From NCBI GenBank assembly GCA_938002965.1, contig CALKZY010000043.1, positions 1 to 64,000 of the forward strand: DNA of 64,000 nt, read 5' to 3'. The translations under genes were made by a program, and so were the position numbers. Below the pieces are notes generated by a model. It had not been told where the DNA came from. It was given only the letters and a program-made list of their open reading frames with translations, and did not search any database. Of the stretch, positions 44,287-53,636 are shown in pieces. Origin of the DNA: an uncultured Acidimicrobiales bacterium (GTDB lineage: Bacteria; Actinomycetota; Acidimicrobiia; Acidimicrobiales; SZUA-35). Position 1 is the first letter of the stretch, and each line of letters begins with the position of its first letter.

Positions 44287-45975
44287 TTAGGTCGACTCGT
44301 CGCCCTCGTGAGCTCCCAGCACGATCGGCACCACCATCGGGCGCAGGCGAGTGCGTTTGTTGATAAAGCGACCCAAAGCTCGCCGGGTCACGCGCTCGAA
44401 ATGGGTGCGAGTTCGCTTGCCTTCCGACAACGCTTCTTCGACCGCTTCGCGGATAGCGATCGTCGCTTCCTTCCGCAACAGGTCACCCTCATCGCCGTCG
44501 ACCCAGCCTCGACTGAGCACCTCCGGATCACGAAGCAGTTCCGCTCGTGGCCCAACGATCGACAGGCTCACTACCGCGCTGACGAAACCTTCGCGACCGA
44601 GTACCTGGCGCTCAGAAAGCACGGTGGGGTCCAACGCCCCGACGGAGCCGGCGATGTACACAAACTCTGATGGAATGCTGTCAGTCCGCTCGACACCGTT
44701 GTCGGTCAGCAGTACCGAATCGCCATCGGAACACACCAAAATGTGGTCAGGATCCTGCCCCATACTGGCCGACAGTCGGGCATGCTCGGCCATGTGCCGG
44801 TACTCACCGTGGACGGGGATAAACCATTCGGGCTGCACAATTGAGTGCATAACCCGTAGCTCTTCCGCCTTGGCGTGCCCGGTCGTATGAACGTGAGCTA
44901 TACCGGAGTGGACCACCTCGGCACCCTTGCGAATAAGTCCGTCGATGACTCGAGAAACACTCGACTCGTTGCCCGGAATCGGGTGCGAGGACAAAATGAC
45001 ACAGTCCCCCTCATGGATGGTAAGCCAACGGTTGTCGCCAGTAGCCATTCGGGCCAGCGCCGACAATGGTTCTCCCTGCGAGCCGGTGGAGATGATACAA
45101 AGCTCCCCATCGGGGACGCCGTCGATGTTCTCGATGTCTATCAGTTTGTTGTCGGGGATGTGCAGCAAGCCCATCTGGCGGGCCAGGGCCACATTGTTGT
45201 TCATTGAGCGCCCAAGCGTTGCCACCGTTCGCCCGGTGGCGATGGCGGCATCGGCTATCTGCTGAACCCGGTGAATGTGACTGGCGAAACAGGCGATAAC
45301 GATTCGACGACCGTCTCGGGCCCGGAAAAGACTCTGGACCGACTTCCCAATCGACGTCTCCGACTCTGAATAGCCAGGTTCCTCGGCGTTGGTCGAATCG
45401 CACAGGAACAGCCGTACTCCGTCGTCCTTGGCCAGGTGCCCTATACCTCCAAGGTCAGTGAGCCTGTTGTCCACCGGAGTGTTGTCCAGCTTGAAGTCCC
45501 CGCTGTGCAGGATCACACCTTGAGGGGTGTGGAACGCTGTGGCAAAGCCGTGAGGTACCGAGTGGGTGACCGGGAAAAACTCCATGTCGAACGGGCCGAC
45601 CTGAATCCGATCGTTATCGCTCACCTCAACGAATTTGGCCTGATCGAGAACACCGCGCTCGGCGATTCGACTCTTGGTCATGCCTACCGTAAGCGGCGAT
45701 CCGATAACGGTCAGTGGAACTTTCTCTAGCAGGAAGCCCAACGCGCCAATGTGGTCCTCGTGGCCATGGGTAGCGACAACCCCCTCCACCCGATCGGCAT
45801 TCTCAACTAGATACGTGAAATCAGGAAGGATGAGATCAACACCGGCGGCCTCAGCGTCGGGAAACATGAGTCCACAGTCGATGAGCATGATTCGCCCCTC
45901 GACTTCGACCGCAGCACAGTTTCGACCGATCTCCCCGAGACCGCCTAGGAATGAAATCTTGACCGGTGACGGCAT
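44287..45975 (-). CDS. rnj: Ribonuclease J
   Basis: A 562-residue metallo-beta-lactamase/beta-CASP RNase with 5'-3' exo- and endonuclease activity in mRNA decay and rRNA maturation. It has GGLGEIGRN, the zinc motif THGHEDHIGAL (His70, His72, Asp74, His75), VTHSVPHG, LHSGDFKLD, LLCDSTNAE-like residues, and the C-terminal domain. The start overlaps the dapA stop by one base. The pairing dapA-rnj is typical of actinobacteria. Confidence 0.94.
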   Translation of the reverse strand: MPSPVKISFLGGLGEIGRNCAAVEVEGRIMLIDCGLMFPDAEAAGVDLILPDFTYLVENADRVEGVVATHGHEDHIGALGFLLEKVPLTVIGSPLTVGMTKSRIAERGVLDQAKFVEVSDNDRIQVGPFDMEFFPVTHSVPHGFATAFHTPQGVILHSGDFKLDNTPVDNRLTDLGGIGHLAKDDGVRLFLCDSTNAEEPGYSESETSIGKSVQSLFRARDGRRIVIACFASHIHRVQQIADAAIATGRTVATLGRSMNNNVALARQMGLLHIPDNKLIDIENIDGVPDGELCIISTGSQGEPLSALARMATGDNRWLTIHEGDCVILSSHPIPGNESSVSRVIDGLIRKGAEVVHSGIAHVHTTGHAKAEELRVMHSIVQPEWFIPVHGEYRHMAEHARLSASMGQDPDHILVCSDGDSVLLTDNGVERTDSIPSEFVYIAGSVGALDPTVLSERQVLGREGFVSAVVSLSIVGPRAELLRDPEVLSRGWVDGDEGDLLRKEATIAIREAVEEALSEGKRTRTHFERVTRRALGRFINKRTRLRPMVVPIVLGAHEGDEST

Positions 45976-46865
45976 CAGGAATCAGCCCGGCCGAGGGCGG
46001 CCATAACCTGGCGACAACGGTCGTCCATCCCCGGCGGGGTTGGCCCCATCGGCAGTCGACACTCTCCTACTGGCACACCCAAATGGTTCATCATGGCTTT
46101 CGTTGGCACGGGGCTGGGGGCATCGTCGTAGGCGAAGTGGCCGTACGCCGGCATCATTCGGCGGTGCCACTGCGTCGCCTCGGCAACCTTTCCTTCACTA
46201 AAGGCGGAAATCATGGCGGCCATTTCTCGACCGGCATAGTGGGTGATGACGCCGACCACTCCAACGGCGCCAACCGATAGGAGCGGCAGTGTCAGTCCGT
46301 CATCGCCGGAGTAGACCTCAAAGGCCGGGTCTACCTGAGCCAGGAACGACGCAGTTTCGGATGGATCGCCGGAAGCATCCTTCAGGGCCACGACGTTGTC
46401 GATCTCAGCCAGACGCAGCAAGGTCGACGTCTCAATCTTGCGGCCGGTCCGACCGGGGACGTCATAGACCATGACCGGCAGGTCGGTGGCTTCAGCCGAT
46501 GCTAAGAAGTGCTGATACATCCCTTCCTGGGACGGCCGGTTGTAATACGGGGCCACTGCCAAGATGCCGTCAACACCCACGTCGGTGGCCGTCTTCGTGT
46601 TCTTGACCGCCACGGCCGTGTCGTTGCTGCCTGCGCCGGCCACCAGCGAATGACCTGGGATTGCTTCGCGCACCGCAGTAAAGAGGTCTCGCTGCTCCTC
46701 ATAGGAGATCGTCGCCGATTCGCCGGTCGTCCCGGCAACGACGACGCCGTCGTTGCCGTTGTCCACCAAGTACTTGGCCAACTTCTGGGCCGCGGGCAAA
46801 TCAAGCTTGCCCTCGGCGGTGAATGGCGTGACCATTGCGGTGAGTACTGGGCCGAACCTGGCCAT
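45975..46865 (-). CDS. dapA: 4-hydroxy-tetrahydrodipicolinate synthase
   Basis: Condenses pyruvate with aspartate semialdehyde, the first committed step of DAP/lysine synthesis. The 296 residues have GTTGES (45-50), Tyr134 in MVYDVPGRTG and the Schiff-base Lys162 in VALKDASGD. A strong AGGAGG lies 8 bases before the ATG. It begins the dapA-rnj-ftsK run. The leader upstream (46866-46986) holds a short CCGCC/GGCGG hairpin. Confidence 0.95.
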   Translation of the reverse strand: MARFGPVLTAMVTPFTAEGKLDLPAAQKLAKYLVDNGNDGVVVAGTTGESATISYEEQRDLFTAVREAIPGHSLVAGAGSNDTAVAVKNTKTATDVGVDGILAVAPYYNRPSQEGMYQHFLASAEATDLPVMVYDVPGRTGRKIETSTLLRLAEIDNVVALKDASGDPSETASFLAQVDPAFEVYSGDDGLTLPLLSVGAVGVVGVITHYAGREMAAMISAFSEGKVAEATQWHRRMMPAYGHFAYDDAPSPVPTKAMMNHLGVPVGECRLPMGPTPPGMDDRCRQVMAALGRADS

Positions 46866-46986
46866 GGGATTGTCCTCCTGTATGGATCCGCCGCTCGGCG
46901 GTCTGCTTTGGGATACGTTCCGATCGGTTCCGATGGTGGTTTCCGGTAGCAGTCCTCGTGGTTGTGTTACGTCACTTATGGTTCAC

Positions 46987-47757
46987 TTAGTTTTCACGGC
47001 CTTGAGGCGAGCCAACCTCGGCTCGTAGTCGAGCATGCTCCCTGGCACGGTCAAGACCCAATGTGGCCAGGAAATCGTCATGCAGCTCGAACCAAATCGT
47101 ATGATATGAGTCCACCGTGGGCTTGGTCAGCCAGTCAACTCGACCTTCGATGACGTTGGAGAGCGCAGATTCAAGTCGGCGTTCGTAGCGTGCAAACCTT
47201 GGATGCGCCTGGCTGAGCATACGGCAAACAGGCTTCACCCGCTCGTGAATACCTGCTAGGTCATGAATAATTGCCTGGTCGTAATCCGGATCGCTGTGAT
47301 CGTTTAAGACCAGCGGATCGCGTCCAACCACTTGCCACCTCGTGCAAAGATCCAACACTGAGCCGTTGAGCGGGACGAAGCGCTCGTACGCCTTCAACAC
47401 CTCAACGCGTGGACTTCGGCCCGTCGCTGCAGTGCCCGAAACAGCGCAATCCAGCTGGTGTTGTAGGAGCTTCTCCCCCACCCGGCGCCCTTCGGCTGTG
47501 AGCACCCAACCGGCTCTGTCACCCAGACGCTCCACCACAAGGTCTTGGTCGACTGCTTCGGCCAGCATCTGCGCCACGACGGTGAGATCCAGTTCCTCGG
47601 CCAACGCCACCGACTCTATGGAAGCCATGCCGCTGAGGCGCAGACGCAGCAAGATACATGCCATTCGGTCCGCTTCAACACAGGCACTCCCGCAACCGGT
47701 TGCCATGAAGGCCCGGGACCTGTCATCAGATCCGCTGGGTGGGTTCGGCGTGGTCAC
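46987..47757 (-). CDS. Conserved protein with a predicted N-terminal winged-helix region
   Basis: A 256-residue protein. Residues about 33-110 look like a winged helix (LRLSGMASIESVALAEELDL, then a wing before GWVLTAEGRRVGEKLL). The rest is helical with conserved-looking YHTIWFELHDDFLATLG near the end. I recall similar proteins in actinobacteria annotated as transcriptional regulators, but no ligand or target is visible. It overlaps the SURF1 gene by 4 bases (ATGA), so the two are co-translated, which may hint at a link with respiration. Confidence 0.6.
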   Translation of the reverse strand: MTTPNPPSGSDDRSRAFMATGCGSACVEADRMACILLRLRLSGMASIESVALAEELDLTVVAQMLAEAVDQDLVVERLGDRAGWVLTAEGRRVGEKLLQHQLDCAVSGTAATGRSPRVEVLKAYERFVPLNGSVLDLCTRWQVVGRDPLVLNDHSDPDYDQAIIHDLAGIHERVKPVCRMLSQAHPRFARYERRLESALSNVIEGRVDWLTKPTVDSYHTIWFELHDDFLATLGLDRAREHARLRAEVGSPQGREN

Positions 47758-48608
47758 GCTATGACCCGATCAGATTCGGCCCGGTGTGCCCGCCGACGAA
47801 CGACGGCCAGATAGAAGACAGTGCCAAGGATCGCGAAGATGAACCACTGAACGGCGTAGGAAAGATGTGGGCCTTCGCTCAGCTCTGGAAGTGGAACCGG
47901 ATCGGGAAAGTCGGCTGTGGCGTCGCCGTCGGGTGCCAGCTGAAGAAAGAACGGTGGAAGCGGTTGACCCACTCGAGAGCTAAGGGCCGCGGTATCGAAC
48001 CGAGGCAGCAAGCGACCCTCGCCGGTGTCAGCTACGGCAAACCAACCTTCAGGCTCGACCGTATCTCGAAGCCAGCCGGACACTTCGGTGCGCGCTGTCG
48101 GTGGATCGGTCAACTCGACAGCGGCGTTGATCGGTACGAAGCCCCTGTTGACCGCCAGGAACGTCCCATCGTCGAACTCCAGCAAGGCCACAACATACTC
48201 ACCGGCTACGCCCCCTTGGGAGCGGTTGGTGATCCGGGCAACGTCGGCGTCGACAAGTACGCCTGTGGCCACGGCCCGACGGAAATCGACACTGCCACTG
48301 CCGCCAAAACTGTCTTCAGCCTCACTACTGCCGTCAGGACCTATGCCGGGCTCGACACTATCGATGACAAGCGGAACCTCCCCGGTTCTCGCGGCTATCA
48401 GGACATTCTCCGCTTGACGCTGCTCCAGGCGATCCAGCTGCCAGAGCCCGAGAAAGACAAATAACGAAACCACGCTCAAGGCGAAGACATGCGACATTAC
48501 CCACCAAGGCCGGGCGGCGAACGCCCATTCAGGGCCGCTGGGAGTCTTGGTACCGGCGTCCGGGCGATCGGACTCATCCGGGGCTAGGGAGATCTGTTCG
48601 GTCGACAT
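47754..48608 (-). CDS. SURF1 family cytochrome c oxidase assembly protein
   Basis: A 284-residue protein with one N-terminal and one C-terminal membrane helix flanking an outer domain. Family marks are FLGLWQLDRLEQRQAEN after the first helix, the ITNRSQGGVAGEYVV and LAVNRGFVPI segments, and SYAVQWFIFAILGTVFY at the end. SURF1 helps insert haem into cytochrome oxidase. I start at MSTEQISLAP (48608); the frame is open 76 codons upstream but that part has no family similarity. No oxidase genes are in the window. Confidence 0.85.
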   Translation of the reverse strand: MSTEQISLAPDESDRPDAGTKTPSGPEWAFAARPWWVMSHVFALSVVSLFVFLGLWQLDRLEQRQAENVLIAARTGEVPLVIDSVEPGIGPDGSSEAEDSFGGSGSVDFRRAVATGVLVDADVARITNRSQGGVAGEYVVALLEFDDGTFLAVNRGFVPINAAVELTDPPTARTEVSGWLRDTVEPEGWFAVADTGEGRLLPRFDTAALSSRVGQPLPPFFLQLAPDGDATADFPDPVPLPELSEGPHLSYAVQWFIFAILGTVFYLAVVRRRAHRAESDRVIA

Positions 48609-48812
48609 GACAATTGGTATCCCGTTGCCCGCCGAATCGTGACACGTTACACCGCTGGGTGGTGCCGGGCGAGCCTCTAGAACTAGCTTCCACGCTACCG
48701 AGATATCCAGCGTGAACATGTGAGATAAACACAGTCGACCACCGGCTTCGTTGAGGGCAGGTGAACAACCAGCATCCGGCGAGTATTCGCCCGACGATTC
48801 TGTAAGACTGCT

Positions 48813-49544
48813 TTGGTGGCTTTCAGACGAGGTCAACCACCATCCAAGCCCATCGTTCGAATCATCATCGGGCTGGTCATGCTGTCGCAGGGAGCAGCCA
48901 TATTCGGCGATCTGGTGCTGGCTGAGTTCGTCGACAGCCGTCCCGGTTTACTTATCGCTCTCAATCCCCGGAACCGCAATCTCACCCTGGCGACCAATCA
49001 GCTCGACGCGGTCACCTTCTACGTCGTTGGTTTCTGCCGCTTGGTGGCCTCCGACCCGCTCTACTTCCTGCTCGGCTACTGGTACGGCGAGAAAGCCATC
49101 GCCTGGACCGAGCGACGGAGTCGCACCTACGGACCGCTGATACGCGAAGGCGAGCAAATGTTTAGGCGGGCTTCTTATCCGCTGATCTTCATGATGCCCA
49201 ACAACATCATCTGTGCCATGTCGGCGGCTACCGGCGTCAGCCTGCCGATCTTCATCGCTCTCAATGTCAGTGGGACAGTGACCAGACTGATCATAATCCG
49301 TCAGGTGGGCGAGGTATTCGCCTCCCCGCTACAACGGGTCGTGGACTTCATCGCCGAGTACCGGGTTCCGATTCTCATCCTGTCGGCGGTTCTTGTCGCC
49401 TGGACCGTCTACAACGAGTTCTTTGCCGCCGACTCCGAGGCCCGAAGCCTTGTCGAACTGGGTAACGAAGCAGACGCCGCAGGTGAAGCAGAAGGCTCGA
49501 CCGAGTCGAGCAAAGGTTCTGGGCAGGCCGACTTCGAGAACTAG
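48813..49544 (+). CDS. DedA/VTT-like membrane protein
   Basis: A 243-residue membrane protein with four to five helices. A DedA-like core runs through SDPLYFLLGYWYGEKA, a basic/acidic loop, then MMPNNIICAMSAATGVSLPIFIALNVSGT, where DedA proteins carry Gly/Pro re-entrant loops. The usual FxGRFxPxxR Arg motif is not clear (the stretch reads SYPLIFMMPNN), so it is a distant relative. The start is TTG 48813 or GTG 48816. The C-terminal 40 residues are acidic. It is divergent from SURF1, with 204 bases between. Confidence 0.6.
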   Translation: MVAFRRGQPPSKPIVRIIIGLVMLSQGAAIFGDLVLAEFVDSRPGLLIALNPRNRNLTLATNQLDAVTFYVVGFCRLVASDPLYFLLGYWYGEKAIAWTERRSRTYGPLIREGEQMFRRASYPLIFMMPNNIICAMSAATGVSLPIFIALNVSGTVTRLIIIRQVGEVFASPLQRVVDFIAEYRVPILILSAVLVAWTVYNEFFAADSEARSLVELGNEADAAGEAEGSTESSKGSGQADFEN

Positions 49545-49557
49545 GCCGGCGGGCCGG

Positions 49558-50361
49558 CTACAGGTCCAGAACCTGATCGAGCCCGATGGTCACACCCGGT
49601 ATCGCTGCCACCCGGCGGACGGCCAATACCACGCCAGGCATGAACGAGGAACGGTCATAGGAGTCGTGGCGGAGCGTCAGGGTTTGGCCCATCGCACCCA
49701 AAACCACTTCCTGGTGCGCAACCATCCCTCTCATCCGAACAGAGTGAATGCGTATACCTGACGGGCCTTCGGCACCTCGGGCGTTGGCCACCGTCTCCGA
49801 CTCGGTCGGATCGTCAGCCCAGTCCGGGGATGCCTTTGCCATGCGCTCGGCGGTAGACACTGCTGTCCCGCTCGGAGCATCGACCTTCTGGTCGTGATGA
49901 AGCTCAATGATCTCACCGGTGTCGAAATACGGTGACGCCAGTTCGGCGAAGCGCATCATGAGTACTGCGCCGATGGCGAAGTTGGGAGCGATGATGCAAT
50001 TCGATCGGTCAAAAGCCGAGCGAAGACCGTCGTAGTCAGCCTCGCTGAAGCCCGACGTGCCGACAACGGCGTGAATGCCGTTCTCGGCACAGAATCGGAC
50101 GTTCTGGCGTGCCGCCTCAGGGTGAGTGAAGTCGACCATTACGTCGACAACCGGCCGGCCCGCCCCATCGATGAGGGGCGCACCGGTTGAAGAAACAGGA
50201 AAGTCATGGCCGGAAAACCCGGTGACTTCCCCAACGTTTATCCCCTCGAATGAGGGATCAACCGCCGCGGTGAAGGCCAGACCATCAGTCTCACTGATAG
50301 CACTGGCGACCAGGGTGCCCATACGGCCCCCTACGCCAAAAACTCCGACTCGAATGGTCAT
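49558..50361 (-). CDS. dapB: 4-hydroxy-tetrahydrodipicolinate reductase
   Basis: Reduces the DapA product with NAD(P)H. The 267 residues show GVGGRMG (9-15) for the nucleotide, VDFTHPEAARQN, VVGTSGFSE, and the active-site ELHHDQKVDAPSGTA (His155/156, Lys159). It lies 25 bases after pnp on the same strand, as in many actinobacteria. Confidence 0.95.
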   Translation of the reverse strand: MTIRVGVFGVGGRMGTLVASAISETDGLAFTAAVDPSFEGINVGEVTGFSGHDFPVSSTGAPLIDGAGRPVVDVMVDFTHPEAARQNVRFCAENGIHAVVGTSGFSEADYDGLRSAFDRSNCIIAPNFAIGAVLMMRFAELASPYFDTGEIIELHHDQKVDAPSGTAVSTAERMAKASPDWADDPTESETVANARGAEGPSGIRIHSVRMRGMVAHQEVVLGAMGQTLTLRHDSYDRSSFMPGVVLAVRRVAAIPGVTIGLDQVLDL

Positions 50362-50386
50362 GGCCTTACACCCGGCGATTCACTTG

Positions 50387-52810
50387 TTAGCTGCGACGAC
50401 CGCGGCCACGGCCTCCGCCACCGCCGCCGCCACTGCGGCTGCGATTGCGAGGTCGACGATCGTTTTCCGGCACCACTGCGGAGCCCTCGGGCCCGAGTTC
50501 ACCGAAGCCCGACGGTTCGAAGTCCTCTTCAAACGACATCGTCATGGCCGAAGAAGACTCGGCCCCGTCGTCGTTATTGGAGCGAGACCGCGAGCGGCCT
50601 CCGCCGGAGCCTCCTCCGTCGGAGCTGCGAGTGTCGGCAGCCATTCGAAGCGAGATCTTTCCGTTGGGATCGATGTCCTCAACCGATACCTCGACCTCTT
50701 GGCCCAATTCGAGCACGTCTTCGACCTTGTCGATCCGCTTGCCCATCCCGATCTTGGAGATGTGAAGCAAGCCATCGCGACCAGGAAGAATGTTGACGAA
50801 AGCGCCGAACTTGGTGATGTTGACGACCCGTCCGCTGTAGACCTCGCCCACGTCAGCCGTCGGCGGATCAAGAATCAAACGAATCTGACGCTCTGCCTCA
50901 TCGACCACAGCCTTGTCGGTTGCGGCCACGGACACGATTCCGACCTGTCCATCGTCGTCGACGGAAATGTCGGCGCCGGTCTCGGTCTGAATGGCGTTGA
51001 TGACCTTGCCCTTCGGGCCGATGACCTCACCGATCTTGTCGACCGGGATCTCGAAGCTGACAATCTTCGGAGCACCTTCGCGGACATCCGCCCGGTGCTC
51101 GCCAATCGCCTTGTTCATGACGTCCAGGATCTGCAGACGGGCGTCCTTGGCCTGCTCCAGCGCTTGGGCCAGAACGTCGGCGGGAATGCCGTCGATCTTG
51201 GTGTCGAGCTGAAGTGCGGTAACGAAGTCAGATGTACCGGCCACCTTGAAGTCCATGTCACCGAAGGCGTCTTCCGCCCCCAAGATGTCGGTCAAGGTCG
51301 TGTACTTGCCTTCGGCGAAGACCAGACCCATGGCGATACCGGCAACCGGAGCCTTGATGGGAACACCGGCGTCCATGAGCGACAGCGACGAACCACAGAC
51401 CGAAGCCATTGAGGTCGACCCGTTGGAGGAAAGAACCTCGGACACCAAACGCAGCGTGTAGGGCCACTCCGACTCGTCGGGAACCACCGGAATAAGGGCC
51501 CGCTCGGCCAGTAGGCCGTGGCCGATCTCGCGACGCTTGGGGCCTCGCATAAAGCCGGTTTCACCAGTCGAGAACGGCGGGAAGTTGTAGTGATGGAGGT
51601 AACGCTTACGTTCCGTCGGATCAATACCGTCAATCAGCTGATCCATGCGGGTCATGCCCAGCGTCGAGATGTTCAGAACCTGAGTCTCGCCTCGCTGGAA
51701 CAGACCGGAACCGTGAACTCGAGGTACCACTCCGACCTCGGCCGAAACTGGCCGTAGATCAGCCGGACCGCGACCGTCAATGCGGTTGCCGTCTTCGACG
51801 ATGCGACGGCGGACAACGGCCTTCGACAGTGAACGGAAGGCAGACTTGATCTGCTTGTTGGCCAGCGCCTCGTCGTCACCGGCAAACTTCGGTACCAGGG
51901 CGGCGATCGTCTCGTCCTTGAGCGCACCCTCGGCGGCGCCACGCTCGGCCTTGTCGCCGATGCTCATGACCTCGACCATTTTGGCTTCAGCAGCGGCAGA
52001 AACGGCACTGTATTGCTCGTCGGTGTAGTCGACCTGAACTTCGTAGTCCATGGGCTCGCGACGTCCGCCCGAATCCTCCATGAGCTGCATCTGGAGGGCA
52101 ATTGCCTCCTTGATGTACTGCTTGGATGCTTCGAGGCCGGAAGCCAGGGCTGACTCGTCAACCTTGGGGGCACCGTTTTGATAGTTGGCCCACGAAGTCT
52201 TCGTGCCGCCTGCCTCGACCATCATGACGGCAACATCGCCGTTGTCGAGTTGACGACCAGCGACCACGATCTCAAACGAGGACTCGTCACCCTCTTGGAA
52301 GGTCGGATGTGGCAGCCACTCGCCTTCGGTGGTGTACGCCAAGCGCACTGCGCCGATGGCGTCCTCGAACGGAACGTTCGAGACCATAAGGGCGGCGGAG
52401 GCGGCATTGATGGCCATCACATCGTGGGGATGAGCCATGTCGGCCGACAGAACCGTAACCACTACGTGGGTTTCGTTGCGGTACCCGTCAGGGAACGACG
52501 GGCGTAGTGGCCGGTCGATCAAACGAGCGGTGAGGGTTGCCGTGTCGGGGGCTCGCCCCTCACGACGGAAAAACGAACCGGGGATCTTGCCTGCGGCGTA
52601 GGACCGCTCTTCAACGTCCACGGTTAGCGGAAAGAAATCGATACCTTCACGTACCGATCGGGCGCCGGTGGCAGCCACCAGCACACTGGTGTCGCCCATT
52701 CGGGCAACAACCGAACCACTGGCCAAACCGGCAAGTTTGCCGGTCTCCAGGTACAGCTCAGGGCCGTCACCACCGGTGACGGTCCCCGATACGGAAACAA
52801 CGTCCGTCAT
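50387..52810 (-). CDS. pnp: Polyribonucleotide nucleotidyltransferase (PNPase)
   Basis: A phosphorolytic 3'-5' exoribonuclease of RNA decay, which also adds tails. The 807 residues hold two RNase PH-like domains (FFPLTVDVEERSYAAGKIPG in the first, GSSLSLMDAGVPIKAPVAGIAMG across the second active site), a KH domain (IGEVIGPKGKVINAIQ) and an S1 domain (GEVYSGRVVNITKFGAFVNI). An Arg/Gly/Ser-rich tail follows. The start at MTDVVSVSG has AGGAGAA six bases upstream; 16 more upstream codons are open but not used. It follows rpsO as usual. Confidence 0.96.
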   Translation of the reverse strand: MTDVVSVSGTVTGGDGPELYLETGKLAGLASGSVVARMGDTSVLVAATGARSVREGIDFFPLTVDVEERSYAAGKIPGSFFRREGRAPDTATLTARLIDRPLRPSFPDGYRNETHVVVTVLSADMAHPHDVMAINAASAALMVSNVPFEDAIGAVRLAYTTEGEWLPHPTFQEGDESSFEIVVAGRQLDNGDVAVMMVEAGGTKTSWANYQNGAPKVDESALASGLEASKQYIKEAIALQMQLMEDSGGRREPMDYEVQVDYTDEQYSAVSAAAEAKMVEVMSIGDKAERGAAEGALKDETIAALVPKFAGDDEALANKQIKSAFRSLSKAVVRRRIVEDGNRIDGRGPADLRPVSAEVGVVPRVHGSGLFQRGETQVLNISTLGMTRMDQLIDGIDPTERKRYLHHYNFPPFSTGETGFMRGPKRREIGHGLLAERALIPVVPDESEWPYTLRLVSEVLSSNGSTSMASVCGSSLSLMDAGVPIKAPVAGIAMGLVFAEGKYTTLTDILGAEDAFGDMDFKVAGTSDFVTALQLDTKIDGIPADVLAQALEQAKDARLQILDVMNKAIGEHRADVREGAPKIVSFEIPVDKIGEVIGPKGKVINAIQTETGADISVDDDGQVGIVSVAATDKAVVDEAERQIRLILDPPTADVGEVYSGRVVNITKFGAFVNILPGRDGLLHISKIGMGKRIDKVEDVLELGQEVEVSVEDIDPNGKISLRMAADTRSSDGGGSGGGRSRSRSNNDDGAESSSAMTMSFEEDFEPSGFGELGPEGSAVVPENDRRPRNRSRSGGGGGGGRGRGRRS

Positions 52811-53170
52811 TGGGATTCTCCTATTGGTCTTAGCGCGACGAGAACCTTTTCTCGCCACTTCAGGCCAGATCCCAGATTTCGATCACCCGGTTCGGTGCCG
52901 CTATGGTAAACATCCGCCACACAGTGGCGAGTGTGTCCAGTCGGTGGGCGGATCGACGGTGTGTCGCAATAGGACACGGGGAACCGAAAACTGGCAGCTG
53001 ACCTGCTTCAGTATTAGTGCGTAGCAACGCAAGTGCGCCGCAACACTGCTGGTCATACTATCGCCAAATAACGCCAACCTGTGAGATACCTCTCAGTGGC
53101 GATCAACGGCGCAACGATGACAGGCTGGACTCGCCCAAGCCGATCCGGCTGTATGGACCGGATCCAGTGA
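52811..53170 (-). other. rpsO-pnp intergenic region with a hairpin after rpsO
   Basis: These 360 bases hold no gene I can support. A perfect GATCCGG/CCGGATC stem with a 9-base loop lies at 53142-53164, just after the rpsO stop, without a T-run. In other bacteria this interval contains a pnp promoter and RNase processing signals; I could not place them. Confidence 0.45.
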
Positions 53171-53449
53171 TTATCGACGCAGACCCAGTTCGGCGATGAG
53201 GGTTCGGTACCGCTCAACGTCGATGGAGGCCAGATAGTCGAGCATCCGACGTCGCCGACCAACGAGGGCCAGCAGACCACGCTGAGTGTGATAGTCCTTC
53301 TTGTGGACCTTCAGGTGTTCGGTCAGATGGTTGATGCGATCGGTGGCCAGAGCAATCTGGACCTCGGGTGAACCGGTGTCTCCCTCGGCACGGGCGAACT
53401 TGGCCATGGTGTCGGCCTTGGCTGGCAAATTGGAAGCTGGCTTGGACAT
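53171..53449 (-). CDS. rpsO: 30S ribosomal protein S15
   Basis: A 92-residue S15, slightly longer than the usual 88-89. It shows the family helices [36 protein letters not shown] and [18 protein letters not shown], and binds 16S rRNA early in assembly. The start [10 protein letters not shown] is preceded by AAGAGGT; a longer open frame upstream is not coding. A hairpin in its leader may serve autoregulation. Confidence 0.96.
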   Translation of the reverse strand: MSKPASNLPAKADTMAKFARAEGDTGSPEVQIALATDRINHLTEHLKVHKKDYHTQRGLLALVGRRRRMLDYLASIDVERYRTLIAELGLRR

Positions 53450-53481
53450 GATTCGTACCTCTTGGGGGTGAACAACGGTGA

Positions 53482-53500
53482 CTCCGAGTCGGTCTCGGAG
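53482..53500 (-). promoter_or_regulatory. Hairpin in the rpsO leader
   Basis: A perfect 7-bp stem CTCCGAG/CTCGGAG around a 5-base loop lies about 33 bases upstream of the rpsO start. A TATGAT -10-like hexamer on the minus strand (53575-53580) would give a leader of about 120 bases. S15 often represses its own translation through leader structures, so this is a candidate by position only. Confidence 0.3.
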
Positions 53501-53636
53501 CTCGGGACCCTTGGCCCTGCCACCTGACCCGCTCCCCCAACTTCTGCTGAGGGCGGCATCGGTAGCGACCAACAATCATAACGGCGCGGGTCGGCCGAGC
53601 CACCGCTCAAACTGGCCAGATGTGCTGGGGCCAGGT

